A DNA stretch of 39,505 nucleotides from contig JAAZBB010000018.1 in NCBI GenBank assembly GCA_012514035.1, positions 1 through 39,505 on the forward strand. Direction: 5' to 3'. Of the stretch, positions 8,685 to 15,906 are shown one piece after another; within the stretch, counting starts at the first letter, position 1; every line of letters starts with the position of its first letter. Origin of the DNA: Lentisphaerota bacterium. GTDB taxonomy: Bacteria > Verrucomicrobiota > Kiritimatiellia > CAIQIC01 > Lenti-01. Made by a program: the position numbers and the translations under genes. A model generated the notes under the pieces. The model did not search any database. It was not told the origin of the DNA and was given only the letters and a program-made list of their open reading frames with translations.

Positions 8685-10109
8685 ATGTCCGTTGATCGTC
8701 CATGCCGTTATCTCGTCGCCGCTCTCCTGTGGACCGGGCCTGCCACAGCTCGGACCTGGGAATTGCCTGTGATGGCGACCTGGACGGAGGATCCGCGCAC
8801 CACGGTCACCTTGGCATGGGAACGGACTGAAGCGGCCCCGGCCTGGGTGGTGTACGGCGAGGAGGGAAGCGATTCATCCCTCCGGGCCGAACAACCGGAG
8901 CCGGCCCATCGCCATGTGTTCACTCTCCGAAACCTTCAGCCCGGGACCCGGTATCGATATCAGGTCCATGGAGCCGACGGCTATGAAGTCGCCGGCCGCT
9001 TCTGGACCGCACCGGCGGATCCGGCACGCCCGTTCACCTTCGTGCTGCATAACGACTTGCAGGGAGGAATCAATCCCGCAGCCGCGCACGCGGTCGCGGC
9101 GGGTGTGATTCAAGCCGATCCGGATTTCGTGCTGTCCACGGGCGATCTGGCGGATTCCCGATACGCCGCCGACTACGGCGGGGTGCTCGCCAGCTGGCGG
9201 TTGTTTTTTGAATGCCTCGGAGACGAGCTGGCGCAATTTGTCTTTCAGTCGGTTTGCGGTAACCACGACGAGCCGGAAAATCCGGATTCATTCTGGCACC
9301 GCCTGATCGAACTGCCGGACAGCCACGACTACACCTTCAATGTCGGTTCCGCCCGGTTCATCATGGTGGATTCGACCGAATCGGAAGCCCCCAGCCGCAC
9401 GGCCTGGCTGGCCCGGGAATTGCAGCGGGCGGCATTTGATCCATCCGTGACCTGGGTTGTGCCGGCCTTTCACCGTCCGCCGTTTTCCGCAGGCGAGCGC
9501 GGCGGCGATGGTTCCATCCGGGACTGGTGGGTCCCGTTGTTCACCAAATATGAAGCGGATCTGGTCCTGAGCGGTCACGCCCACACCTACCAGCGAACTC
9601 GTCCGATCGATGGCGTATCCTATCTTGTCAGCGGCGGCGGGGGCGGCTGGCCCTACCAGGTCGACCCTCAGGCGCCTTTCATTGCACATGCAACCAGCAC
9701 TTTCCATTTTGCGTGGTTTCGGGTGACCCCCGACATGATTGAAATCGAAGGTCGATTGCCAGACGGCACCGTATTCGACCGGGGGGCCTTGGCGGCGGGC
9801 CGGCATGTACGGGTCGAACCGGTGTTTCCGGTGCGCGGCTCCGACTGCACGATCTGGTATGATCCCGCCGGCGGACCGCTGGCGGAGTCGCCCCAGGTGA
9901 CCCTGCACCTGGAGCGCGATGGATTCAGTGAATTCATTCTGGACCAACCCATGGAACGCGAGTCCGCCACCGGACGGTGGCGGGCCACATGCACGGTTCC
10001 GGAATCGGTCAAATGGCATCTGGCGTTTTGCTTTTTCGATCCCGAAAGCTACCGGTGGCACAACAACCATGCCGCCAACTGGCAGGCCTTGGTGGCGCGG
10101 GAATGGTAG
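8685..10109 (+). CDS. secreted calcineurin-like phosphoesterase (purple acid phosphatase-like)
   Basis: This 474-residue protein has a signal peptide (cleavage near residue 22), then a Fn3-like N-terminal domain (about 28-110, with LRNLQPGTRYRYQV) as in purple acid phosphatases. The metallophosphoesterase core spans about 115-325. Metal and catalytic motifs are in order: D124 in HNDLQGG, GDL at 153-155, GNHDEP at 192-197, H263 in AFHRPPFS, and GHAH at 297-300 followed by TYQRT. A glycine run (SGGGGGW) closes the core. The C-terminal 100 residues form a further beta-rich region (VRVEPVFPVRGSDCTIWYDP). Such enzymes hydrolyse phosphomono- or diesters outside the cytoplasm; the substrate cannot be told. 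GGAG lies four bases before ATG 8685, slightly close. Probably cotranscribed with the beta-propeller gene. Confidence 0.88.
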   Translation: MSVDRPCRYLVAALLWTGPATARTWELPVMATWTEDPRTTVTLAWERTEAAPAWVVYGEEGSDSSLRAEQPEPAHRHVFTLRNLQPGTRYRYQVHGADGYEVAGRFWTAPADPARPFTFVLHNDLQGGINPAAAHAVAAGVIQADPDFVLSTGDLADSRYAADYGGVLASWRLFFECLGDELAQFVFQSVCGNHDEPENPDSFWHRLIELPDSHDYTFNVGSARFIMVDSTESEAPSRTAWLARELQRAAFDPSVTWVVPAFHRPPFSAGERGGDGSIRDWWVPLFTKYEADLVLSGHAHTYQRTRPIDGVSYLVSGGGGGWPYQVDPQAPFIAHATSTFHFAWFRVTPDMIEIEGRLPDGTVFDRGALAAGRHVRVEPVFPVRGSDCTIWYDPAGGPLAESPQVTLHLERDGFSEFILDQPMERESATGRWRATCTVPESVKWHLAFCFFDPESYRWHNNHAANWQALVAREW

Positions 10110-10153
10110 CCGATCAGGGTCGGGCCTGGCGGGGGTGACGGCCGCCCCGGAAA

Positions 10154-11764
10154 TCAGGCGCGGCTTGCGTGCCGCCGCAGGGCGGCGCCGATGAAATCGC
10201 GGAAAAGAGGATGGGGCTGGAGGGGCTGCGACTTCAATTCGGGATGAAATTGGACGGCGACAAACCACGGGTGAGCGGGACATTCGATCATTTCGACAAG
10301 ATTTCCGTCCGGGGACAGCCCTGATAAAACGAGGCCGGCCGCTTCAAGTCGGGTGCGGTAGCGGTTGTTGACTTCGTAGCGGTGACGATGCCGTTCGGAA
10401 ATGCGCTCCGTGCCGTAAGCTTTGAACGCCGTGGTACCGGGCTTGAGGGTGCAGGGCCAGGCGCCAAGGCGCATGCTGCCGCCCAGATCGACAGCCTTTT
10501 CCTGTTCTTCCATCAAGCAGACAACGGGATCGGTCGCGGCGGGTTCGAATTCCGTTGAATGGGCGCCCGCGAGTCCGCAGACGTGGCGGGCATATTCGAT
10601 GACCGCGCATTGGAGGCCAAGACAGATGCCGAAGAACGGAATGCCGGTTTCGCGGGCGTAGCGGATGGCGGCAATCATGCCGTCGGTGCCGCGCTTGCCG
10701 AAGTCGCCGGGGACCAGGATGCCATCCACGCGGGACATGTCCTCGGGAATCCGGCCCGCTTCGAATGCCTCGGCGGAGATCGGAAGAATCTCAACGGACC
10801 GACGGTGGGCGGCCCCGCCGTGATGCAGGGCTTCGTGGAGGGATTTGTAGGCGTCCGGCAAGGTGGAATATTTGCCCACGATGCCGATGGTCACGCCCCC
10901 CGCGGGATGCACAATGGCGTCGACCATGGTTTTCCACGGTCCGAGTTTGGCACCGGGGCGTGCCAGCCGGAAGTGCACCAGGATGATTTCATCGAGCCCT
11001 TGTTCGGCGAGGACCAGGGGCACTTCGTAGATGGTGTGCCGGACGTCGATTTCCTCGATGACCGCATGGACGGGAACATTGCAGAAGAGCGAAAGCTTGC
11101 GCCGGATTTCCTCCCCGAGCGGCTGCTCGGAACGGCAGACCAGGACGTCCGGGACAATGCCGATCTCGCGCAGCTTGGCCACGGATTGCTGGCTGGGCTT
11201 GGTTTTGAGTTCGCCGGCGGCGCGAATGAAGGGCAGGTAGGTCATGTGGACGTACATGACACTGTCGCGGCCCTCTTCCAGCCCGATCTGGCGAATGGCT
11301 TCGAGGAAGGTCAGGCCCTCAATGTCGCCAACCGTTCCACCGATTTCGACCACGACGATGTCGACATCGGGTGCGGCGAGCGCGCGGATGCGCGTTTTGA
11401 TTTCGTCGGTGATGTGCGGGATCATCTGGATGGTGTGGCCGAGGTAATCGCCATGGCGTTCCTTCTGGAGCACGTCCCAGTAGATGCGGCCGGAGGATAC
11501 GGATGAGGCTCGGGTTGTGGGTTGGCCGGTGAAGCGTTCGTAGTGGCCAAGGTCGAGGTCGGCCTCGGCGCCGTCATCGGTCACATACACCTCGCCATGC
11601 TGGTAGGGGCTCATGGTGCCGGGATCGATATTGAGATAGGGGTCCATCTTCAGCATGCAGATGCGCAGGCCGCGGCTGATGAGCAGCCGTCCGATGGAAG
11701 CGGCCGTGATGCCTTTGCCCAGGGAGGATACCACGCCGCCGGTGATGAAAATGTATTTAGACAT
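10154..11764 (-). CDS. pyrG: CTP synthase (glutamine-hydrolysing)
   Basis: This 536-residue cytoplasmic enzyme makes CTP from UTP, ATP and glutamine, the last step of de novo pyrimidine nucleotide synthesis. The N-terminal synthase domain begins MSKYIFITGGVVSSLGKG, with the P-loop-like GGVVSSLGKG at 9-18, KMDPYLNIDPGTMSP at 39-53 and GGTVGDIEG at 142-150. The C-terminal class I glutamine amidotransferase domain has the nucleophile C381 in GICLGLQ and the HPE diad (H507, E509). Length is close to the usual 535-550. I chose ATG 11764 rather than the upstream in-frame codon at 11812 because the conserved N terminus starts there. Its start overlaps the end of the upstream 252-residue gene by eight bases, which suggests translational coupling. 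Confidence 0.98.
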   Translation of the reverse strand: MSKYIFITGGVVSSLGKGITAASIGRLLISRGLRICMLKMDPYLNIDPGTMSPYQHGEVYVTDDGAEADLDLGHYERFTGQPTTRASSVSSGRIYWDVLQKERHGDYLGHTIQMIPHITDEIKTRIRALAAPDVDIVVVEIGGTVGDIEGLTFLEAIRQIGLEEGRDSVMYVHMTYLPFIRAAGELKTKPSQQSVAKLREIGIVPDVLVCRSEQPLGEEIRRKLSLFCNVPVHAVIEEIDVRHTIYEVPLVLAEQGLDEIILVHFRLARPGAKLGPWKTMVDAIVHPAGGVTIGIVGKYSTLPDAYKSLHEALHHGGAAHRRSVEILPISAEAFEAGRIPEDMSRVDGILVPGDFGKRGTDGMIAAIRYARETGIPFFGICLGLQCAVIEYARHVCGLAGAHSTEFEPAATDPVVCLMEEQEKAVDLGGSMRLGAWPCTLKPGTTAFKAYGTERISERHRHRYEVNNRYRTRLEAAGLVLSGLSPDGNLVEMIECPAHPWFVAVQFHPELKSQPLQPHPLFRDFIGAALRRHASRA

Positions 11765-12515
11765 GTGGACTCGCTGCAGGGGGATGAAGGGTGGAGGACG
11801 AATGCATGCCAATCAGCGCGGCAAGAATATCAGGATATTTCCGGATGTAGTCGTAGAGTCGCAGCATGCTGTCGCTATAGGCGTACATCCACTGCTGCCG
11901 ATAGAGGCGTTCCTGGATGTCCGCATACAGAGCCGCGGCGAAGCAGATCCGCCGGGCCGCGGCCACGGGTGAGTGGCGGACCAGTTCGGGGATCCGCTGA
12001 AAGAATCCGGCTGCCCCGGCCGGCGTCATTTGCGGGGCCAGGGCATGCGCAATGGCCTGCCAGTGCTGGCGCCTGAACTTAAGCAACGCGGGCGGCGGCA
12101 CGGTGTAGCGATGCAGGCGGGCCATCAGCTTGACGATTTCGCGCCGGTCGGGAATATCATCCGCCTGCAGGAACAGCAGCAGGAAGTGGCGATATTGGTT
12201 TTCCCACTCCGCGTTGGGCGCGCCGCTTGTGGCCGGGATGATGCCAGTCTGTTCCATGCGCCGGATGATATGGTCAATGAACACGCAGGCCATGCGGCTG
12301 ATCAGGAGCGCCTTGGTCAGCATGATCTGGTCGCGACTCCAGCCCAGATGCCGGCCCAGGCGCTCCACCCGCGCGGGAGCTCGCAGGATGCGCGGCCAAT
12401 ACATGAGGTTGAAGCCGGGATGGTGGCCGAGGATGAATTCCTCGCGCCGTTCGTAGCGGCGGCGGGCAATCTGGCGATTGTAATTAGTGATCGGGTCTGG
12501 GAGGTGCAGTTCCAT
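11757..12515 (-). CDS. unrecognised 252-residue protein upstream of pyrG
   Basis: I do not recognise a family. The protein is probably mostly helical, very rich in Arg (RQIARRRYERREEF near residue 14) and aromatic residues, with no signal peptide or clear membrane segment. Blocks such as HHPGFNLMYWPRILRAP, SRMACVFIDHIIRR and MYAYSDSMLRLYDYIRKYP look like a folded core rather than noise. The gene lies between a 100-residue unknown gene (25-base gap) and pyrG (eight-base overlap) in the same direction, which supports its being real. No good Shine-Dalgarno precedes ATG 12515. A role linked to pyrG cannot be claimed from position alone. Confidence 0.7.
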   Translation of the reverse strand: MELHLPDPITNYNRQIARRRYERREEFILGHHPGFNLMYWPRILRAPARVERLGRHLGWSRDQIMLTKALLISRMACVFIDHIIRRMEQTGIIPATSGAPNAEWENQYRHFLLLFLQADDIPDRREIVKLMARLHRYTVPPPALLKFRRQHWQAIAHALAPQMTPAGAAGFFQRIPELVRHSPVAAARRICFAAALYADIQERLYRQQWMYAYSDSMLRLYDYIRKYPDILAALIGMHSSSTLHPPAASPHV

Positions 12516-12540
12516 GGCAAGAGCGCCCGTGACGGGGCGG

Positions 12541-12843
12541 CTACACGCCCAGGGATTCGGCGTAGAAGCGCAGGGCCGTCAGATACTCGGCATAGCGGTC
12601 TTTGCTGAAGGAATGGGGATAGGATTCCATGTGACGGTGAATGGCGGACGGGGCCCGGGTCAGTTCGGCAACACTCTGCACGCGCTCGCGCTTGGTCGCC
12701 AGATCGAGCTTGTCCCAGTTGAAATGCTGAAAGTCCAGGGCGGCCTGCAAGACTGGTTCCGGAATCTTGACCGCGTTTTTAATCAGATGCGTCACCAGAA
12801 CCTGCAACGTGCGGCCAAAATTATCCTCCAACTCGTTTTTCAT
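12541..12843 (-). CDS. unrecognised 100-residue protein
   Basis: A small, soluble, helix-rich protein (begins MKNELEDNFGRTLQVLVTH, ends ALRFYAESLGV) with no recognised domain and no signal peptide. The start is ATG 12843, with GGAG six bases upstream; the in-frame GTG at 12846 is less likely. It sits between the lytic transglycosylase gene (69-base gap) and the 252-residue gene (25-base gap), all on the minus strand. The good ribosome binding site is the main support. Confidence 0.65.
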   Translation of the reverse strand: MKNELEDNFGRTLQVLVTHLIKNAVKIPEPVLQAALDFQHFNWDKLDLATKRERVQSVAELTRAPSAIHRHMESYPHSFSKDRYAEYLTALRFYAESLGV

Positions 12844-12912
12844 CACACACTCCGGATCGTGGCCGCAGTATAGGCTGCCCTTTTGTGGCAGGCAACGGCA
12901 AACCGCACCGGA

Positions 12913-13521
12913 TCATATGCCGGAAGAGGGGACGGCCGCCGCTGCCAGGAGCCGCTGGCGGACAGGCCCGGCCAGATCGGCGAGCAAGACATCATGGATC
13001 GCGCTGGTCCGTTCCACGTAGTCACGGGTCTGGTGGGACAGGCGCCGAGGATCAAATCCGGCTTTGCGCAGGCGGCCAGGTCCGCCGTTGTAAGCGGCCA
13101 GAAGCAAGGACCGTTCATCCGCCTTCCATTCCGGGCGGCGGGGCAGGAGCTTTTCCTGGAGATAGGCCAGGTACGCGGTGCCCACGCGCCGGTTCAACCC
13201 GGGCTCAAACGCCCGATCAAAAGGCAGGGGCTGGCCAAACATGCGAGCGGTCATGTCCCGCCAGGTTCCGGCTCGGATCTGCATCAAACCCCGTTCGCCG
13301 TGGCGGCCCACCTTCTGCGGATCGCCGTTGGACTCGATGACAATGATGGCATCCACCAGCAGGGAGGCCGTTTCCGCGGCATCAATGGCCAACGATTCCG
13401 AGCCGGCCAGAGCCGGAATGACGGATTCCGGATGATGCGGATGGATGGCCGGGATGCTTAGCGGCAACAAGATTGCCGCCATCAGGATGCCTGTGTGTCG
13501 CCTGGACCGGATGGATTTCAT
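12913..13521 (-). CDS. lytic transglycosylase, SLT family, exported
   Basis: This 202-residue cell-wall enzyme should cleave peptidoglycan glycan strands to 1,6-anhydromuropeptides in the periplasm. An N-terminal signal or anchor segment (residues 11-25, GILMAAILLPLSIPA) precedes a single SLT domain. The presumed catalytic glutamate is E63 in VIESNGDP. It is followed by GLMQI at 78-82 and the diagnostic AYNGGPGRL at 143-151; a Tyr-rich YVER motif lies near 168. ATG 13521 puts the hydrophobic segment at the usual place; an upstream in-frame start at 13563 would add 14 residues. No clear Shine-Dalgarno is seen. It is divergent from prmA and heads the minus-strand group leading to pyrG. Confidence 0.88.
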   Translation of the reverse strand: MKSIRSRRHTGILMAAILLPLSIPAIHPHHPESVIPALAGSESLAIDAAETASLLVDAIIVIESNGDPQKVGRHGERGLMQIRAGTWRDMTARMFGQPLPFDRAFEPGLNRRVGTAYLAYLQEKLLPRRPEWKADERSLLLAAYNGGPGRLRKAGFDPRRLSHQTRDYVERTSAIHDVLLADLAGPVRQRLLAAAAVPSSGI

Positions 13522-13638
13522 GATCGCAAGTAAAACGCTACACCACCCCGGTGGGTTTTGCAAGTCCGCGAGGCAAAAAAAATTGATTGGAGGCAGCGTC
13601 CGGATTCCGACTTGTTCCCCGCCCTTGAAAAGAGCGTA

Positions 13639-14502
13639 ATGGAAACCTCAATGAAATCCGTTGGTCAGTTGGAAATTGTTTTGTTAAAGCAGGATGCGGA
13701 TGCGTTTTGCGACTGGGTTCGCTTAAACTGGGCTGTCGAACCCGTGTGTCTGGAACGTCCCCATGGCCGATGTTCGGTTGTTGAAATCTATTTCGACACC
13801 CTGGCCCGAGCCCAGACCCGGCTCCTCGAGCTGCCGTTGGATTATGCCATTTCATCCGCTCAAACCATGATCTGTTGCCAAAAGCATTGGGGTGACTTCT
13901 GGCGTCATCACTATCATGTTCTTGACATTGGGAAACGCCTGCGCACGGTTCCGGTCTGGGAAAAGGCGCCTGATCGCAAACGCGTCAACCTGCGAATCGA
14001 CCCGGGTTTGAGTTTCGGCACCGGCGATCATTTCACCACCCGGTTCTGCCTGGAGGAGTTGGAACGGGCCTATGAGGTGCTCAAGCCTCGCTCGCTATTG
14101 GATGCCGGCACTGGCAGCGGCATCCTGGCCATCGCCGGGGCGAAACTGGGCATTCGCGACATTGCCGCCTTTGACAACGATCCCGATTGCGTGCGCACGG
14201 CCGCGGCCAACGCGGCGCTGAACCGGTTGCAGAAGAATCGCATTCGGTTCTACAGCGACGATGTCCTGCAACCCGAACGAGGCTGCAGCCGCCCCGCCGA
14301 TGTGGTGTGTGCGAACATCCTGGCAGGAATCCTCATCCCAGCCGCTTCGGTCATATGGCGCTGGACGAAACATCGACTCATCCTGAGCGGCATCAGGGAA
14401 AGCGAGGGCGATCAGGTCGCCAACGTCTTTACGACGCTTGGAGCCCGGGAAATCCTCCGCGATGGCGATGGCGAATGGTGCGGGATCGTCATGCAACGGT
14501 AG
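13639..14502 (+). CDS. prmA: ribosomal protein L11 methyltransferase
   Basis: This 287-residue cytoplasmic SAM-dependent enzyme trimethylates ribosomal protein L11. The N-terminal domain (1-100) is followed by the PrmA signature LRIDPGLSFGTGDHFTT (118-134). The SAM-binding motif LLDAGTGSGILAIAG is at 153-167, the acidic residue after strand 2 is in AFDNDP (177-182), and CANILAG (224-230) matches the family's NILA motif. Length is near the usual 290. The start could be ATG 13639 or the Met 12 bases further in; the frame is open upstream to 13558, but that part is not family-like. Convergent with the ABC ATPase gene across a 341-base gap. Confidence 0.92.
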   Translation: METSMKSVGQLEIVLLKQDADAFCDWVRLNWAVEPVCLERPHGRCSVVEIYFDTLARAQTRLLELPLDYAISSAQTMICCQKHWGDFWRHHYHVLDIGKRLRTVPVWEKAPDRKRVNLRIDPGLSFGTGDHFTTRFCLEELERAYEVLKPRSLLDAGTGSGILAIAGAKLGIRDIAAFDNDPDCVRTAAANAALNRLQKNRIRFYSDDVLQPERGCSRPADVVCANILAGILIPAASVIWRWTKHRLILSGIRESEGDQVANVFTTLGAREILRDGDGEWCGIVMQR

Positions 14503-14843
14503 GCATTCCTCATCCCCGGCTTCCAACGGAACCGTTCTGCCCGTCCATTTGTCTGGTGGCCAGCGCCCCTGAAAAAGCGCCGCCCATTGTTTTGCTGACC
14601 CGGCCAGAGGCGCAAAACCGACCATGTTTAATTAAACATATCTGCCAATAACAGAATATCCCTTATATTCTCGATATTCATCAGAGAAATGTTTAATTAA
14701 TTATAGTACAATTTGTCATTGGTTTTTCCCCATCCGGAAAGACTCCGAACCCGCATAAATCCGACCTTGAGGCAGCCACGAAGGGGCCCATTCGTCAGGG
14801 AACCATAGGCAGAGGAGTTGGCGCCGGTGGATCGCAGGGGCGC
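14503..14843. other. gene-free convergent intergenic region with AT-rich island
   Basis: No coding frame with a start and ribosome binding site is seen here. The outer parts are GC-rich like the surroundings, but about 14620-14720 is strikingly AT-rich and holds palindromes, listed separately. Because both flanking genes end here, no promoter is expected, which makes the island odd. Confidence 0.7.
14624..14700. repeat. ATGTTTAATTAA direct repeat with palindromes
   Basis: ATGTTTAATTAAACAT at 14624-14639 is a perfect 16-base palindrome. Its first 12 bases recur at 14689-14700, 65 bases downstream. Between them AGAATAT (14653-14659) and ATATTCT (14665-14671) form a seven-pair stem with a five-base loop. 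This could be a protein-binding site, a small-RNA locus or a foreign remnant. Confidence 0.6.
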
Positions 14844-14844
14844 C
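14820..14844 (-). terminator. weak hairpin at the end of the mgtE-ABC operon
   Basis: GGCGCC at 14820-14825 and again at 14839-14844 can pair around a 13-base loop right at the ATPase stop codon. No T run follows on the minus strand, so termination here is uncertain. Confidence 0.25.
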
Positions 14845-15755
14845 TATTCCCGCAGGAAAGAAGCCAGGGGTGCTGCCGGGAGCGCGCCGGAGGCAGAAGC
14901 GGACTGGTCTTGGGAGGCCTGCTGGATGACTTGCAGAAAATACGGTTCGAGCGCCTGCCGGGGATGATCCAGATCCGGGGCGGCGCCGAGTGCCGCCCGG
15001 GCGGCATCCAGCACTTTCCGCAGCGTTACGGGATCCGCGGGGGTAGGGAAGGTCAACGTGGTCTTGTCCTTTTGCGTCAGCAAGGAATCCAGCGTGCCGT
15101 GGGCCAGGATGCGCCCGTTGAACAAGATGGCCACCTGCTGGCAGACATCTTCAACGTCGGCCAGGAGGTGGGAGGAGAGCAGAACGGTTTTGCCACGCGC
15201 TGCCAAGGCCAGGATCAGGTTCTTGACCTGGCGGGTACCCTGCGGATCGAGGCCGGCGGTAGGCTCGTCGAGGATGACCAAGTCCGGGTCGTTGAGCAAA
15301 GCCTGTGCCAGGCCGATACGCCGGGCCATGCCTTTGGAGAATTCACCGATGGGCCGGTTGCGCGCATGGGTCAAGCCGACCATTTCCAGCAACTGCGCGA
15401 TGCGCTCGCGGGCGTCCGCGGCGGGAAGGCGGAACAGCCGGGCATAAAAATGCAGCGTTTCCAGGGGCGTCAGGTGCGGATAAAGATAAGACTCCTCCGG
15501 CAGATAGCCGATGCGGCGCTTGGCAACGGTGGATCGGGGCGAAGCGCCCAGGACTTCCAACTTGCCGGCTGACGGAAACAAGAGGCCCAGGATCATCTTG
15601 ATGGTGGTGGATTTACCCGAGCCATTGGGGCCCAGCAGGCCAAATACCTGGCCGGACGGAATGGCAAAGGAAATGGAACGTACGGCTTCCACGCGTGGCC
15701 GGCGCCAGAAATCGCGGAAGGTCTTGCTCAGGTTCTCGGCTTGGATGGCATTCAT
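14844..15755 (-). CDS. ABC transporter ATP-binding protein (ABC-2 type)
   Basis: This 303-residue cytoplasmic ATPase would energise the permease encoded just upstream. Walker A is GPNGSGKST (42-50), the Q/E-loop region is YLPEESYLYPHLT (84-96), the signature is FSKGMARR (139-146), Walker B is LVILDEPTAGLDP (159-171), and the H-loop is SSHLLADVEDVC (194-205). The C-terminal 85 residues are an Ala-rich extension. ATG 15755 gives the canonical N terminus; the open frame continues upstream through the palindrome array without a protein-like sequence. No strong Shine-Dalgarno is visible. The exported substrate is unknown. Confidence 0.93.
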   Translation of the reverse strand: MNAIQAENLSKTFRDFWRRPRVEAVRSISFAIPSGQVFGLLGPNGSGKSTTIKMILGLLFPSAGKLEVLGASPRSTVAKRRIGYLPEESYLYPHLTPLETLHFYARLFRLPAADARERIAQLLEMVGLTHARNRPIGEFSKGMARRIGLAQALLNDPDLVILDEPTAGLDPQGTRQVKNLILALAARGKTVLLSSHLLADVEDVCQQVAILFNGRILAHGTLDSLLTQKDKTTLTFPTPADPVTLRKVLDAARAALGAAPDLDHPRQALEPYFLQVIQQASQDQSASASGALPAAPLASFLRE

Positions 15756-15769
15756 GTCGGCAGGCAGGG

Positions 15770-15871
15770 TTCCACGGGCTGGAAACAAATTTTCCACAGT
15801 GTGGAAAAAAAAGCCGTTTTTTTCCACACAATGGAAAAAAGTTTCGGGGATTTTCCACACAATGGAAAAAA
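15770..15871. repeat. phased array of TTCCA-N5-TGGAA palindromes
   Basis: Four inverted repeats share a five-base spacer. Site 1 is TTCCA-N5-TGGAA (15770-15784); site 2 TTTTCCA-N5-TGGAAAA (15790-15808); site 3 TTTTTTCCA-N5-TGGAAAAAA (15818-15840); site 4 TTTTCCA-N5-TGGAAAA (15851-15869). Their centres at 15777, 15799, 15829 and 15860 are 22, 30 and 31 bases apart, near two and three helical turns. Sites 3 and 4 lie in a 31-base tandem repeat that also contains AAGTTTCGGGG. The array lies between the permease stop and the ATPase start of one operon. It could be an operator array, an RNA hairpin array or a dispersed extragenic palindrome. Confidence 0.85.
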
Positions 15872-15890
15872 GTTTCGGGGCGGGCGCCCC
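15866..15890 (-). terminator. GC hairpin plus T6, possible attenuator inside the operon
   Basis: On the minus strand GGGGCG and CGCCCC (15890-15877) form a tight six-pair stem with a two-base loop, followed after GAAAC by six T residues (15871-15866). It lies 17 bases after the permease stop, so it could lower ATPase expression relative to the permease. The T run starts five bases after the stem, a little far for a strong intrinsic terminator. Confidence 0.4.
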
Positions 15891-15906
15891 GCGCTTGAAA
15901 ACGGGG

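Noticed and set aside
10559-11506. A 315-codon plus-strand open frame opposite pyrG
   Set aside because: Antisense to conserved CTP synthase, with composition typical of a GC-driven shadow frame.
14624-14700. The AT-rich island as an insertion-sequence end or att site
   Set aside because: No transposase or integrase gene and no flanking target duplication could be seen; it is kept only as an unexplained repeat.
15790-15871. The palindrome array as a CRISPR array
   Set aside because: The repeat unit is 30-31 bases with no unique spacers between copies, only three or four copies exist, and no cas gene is in the window.
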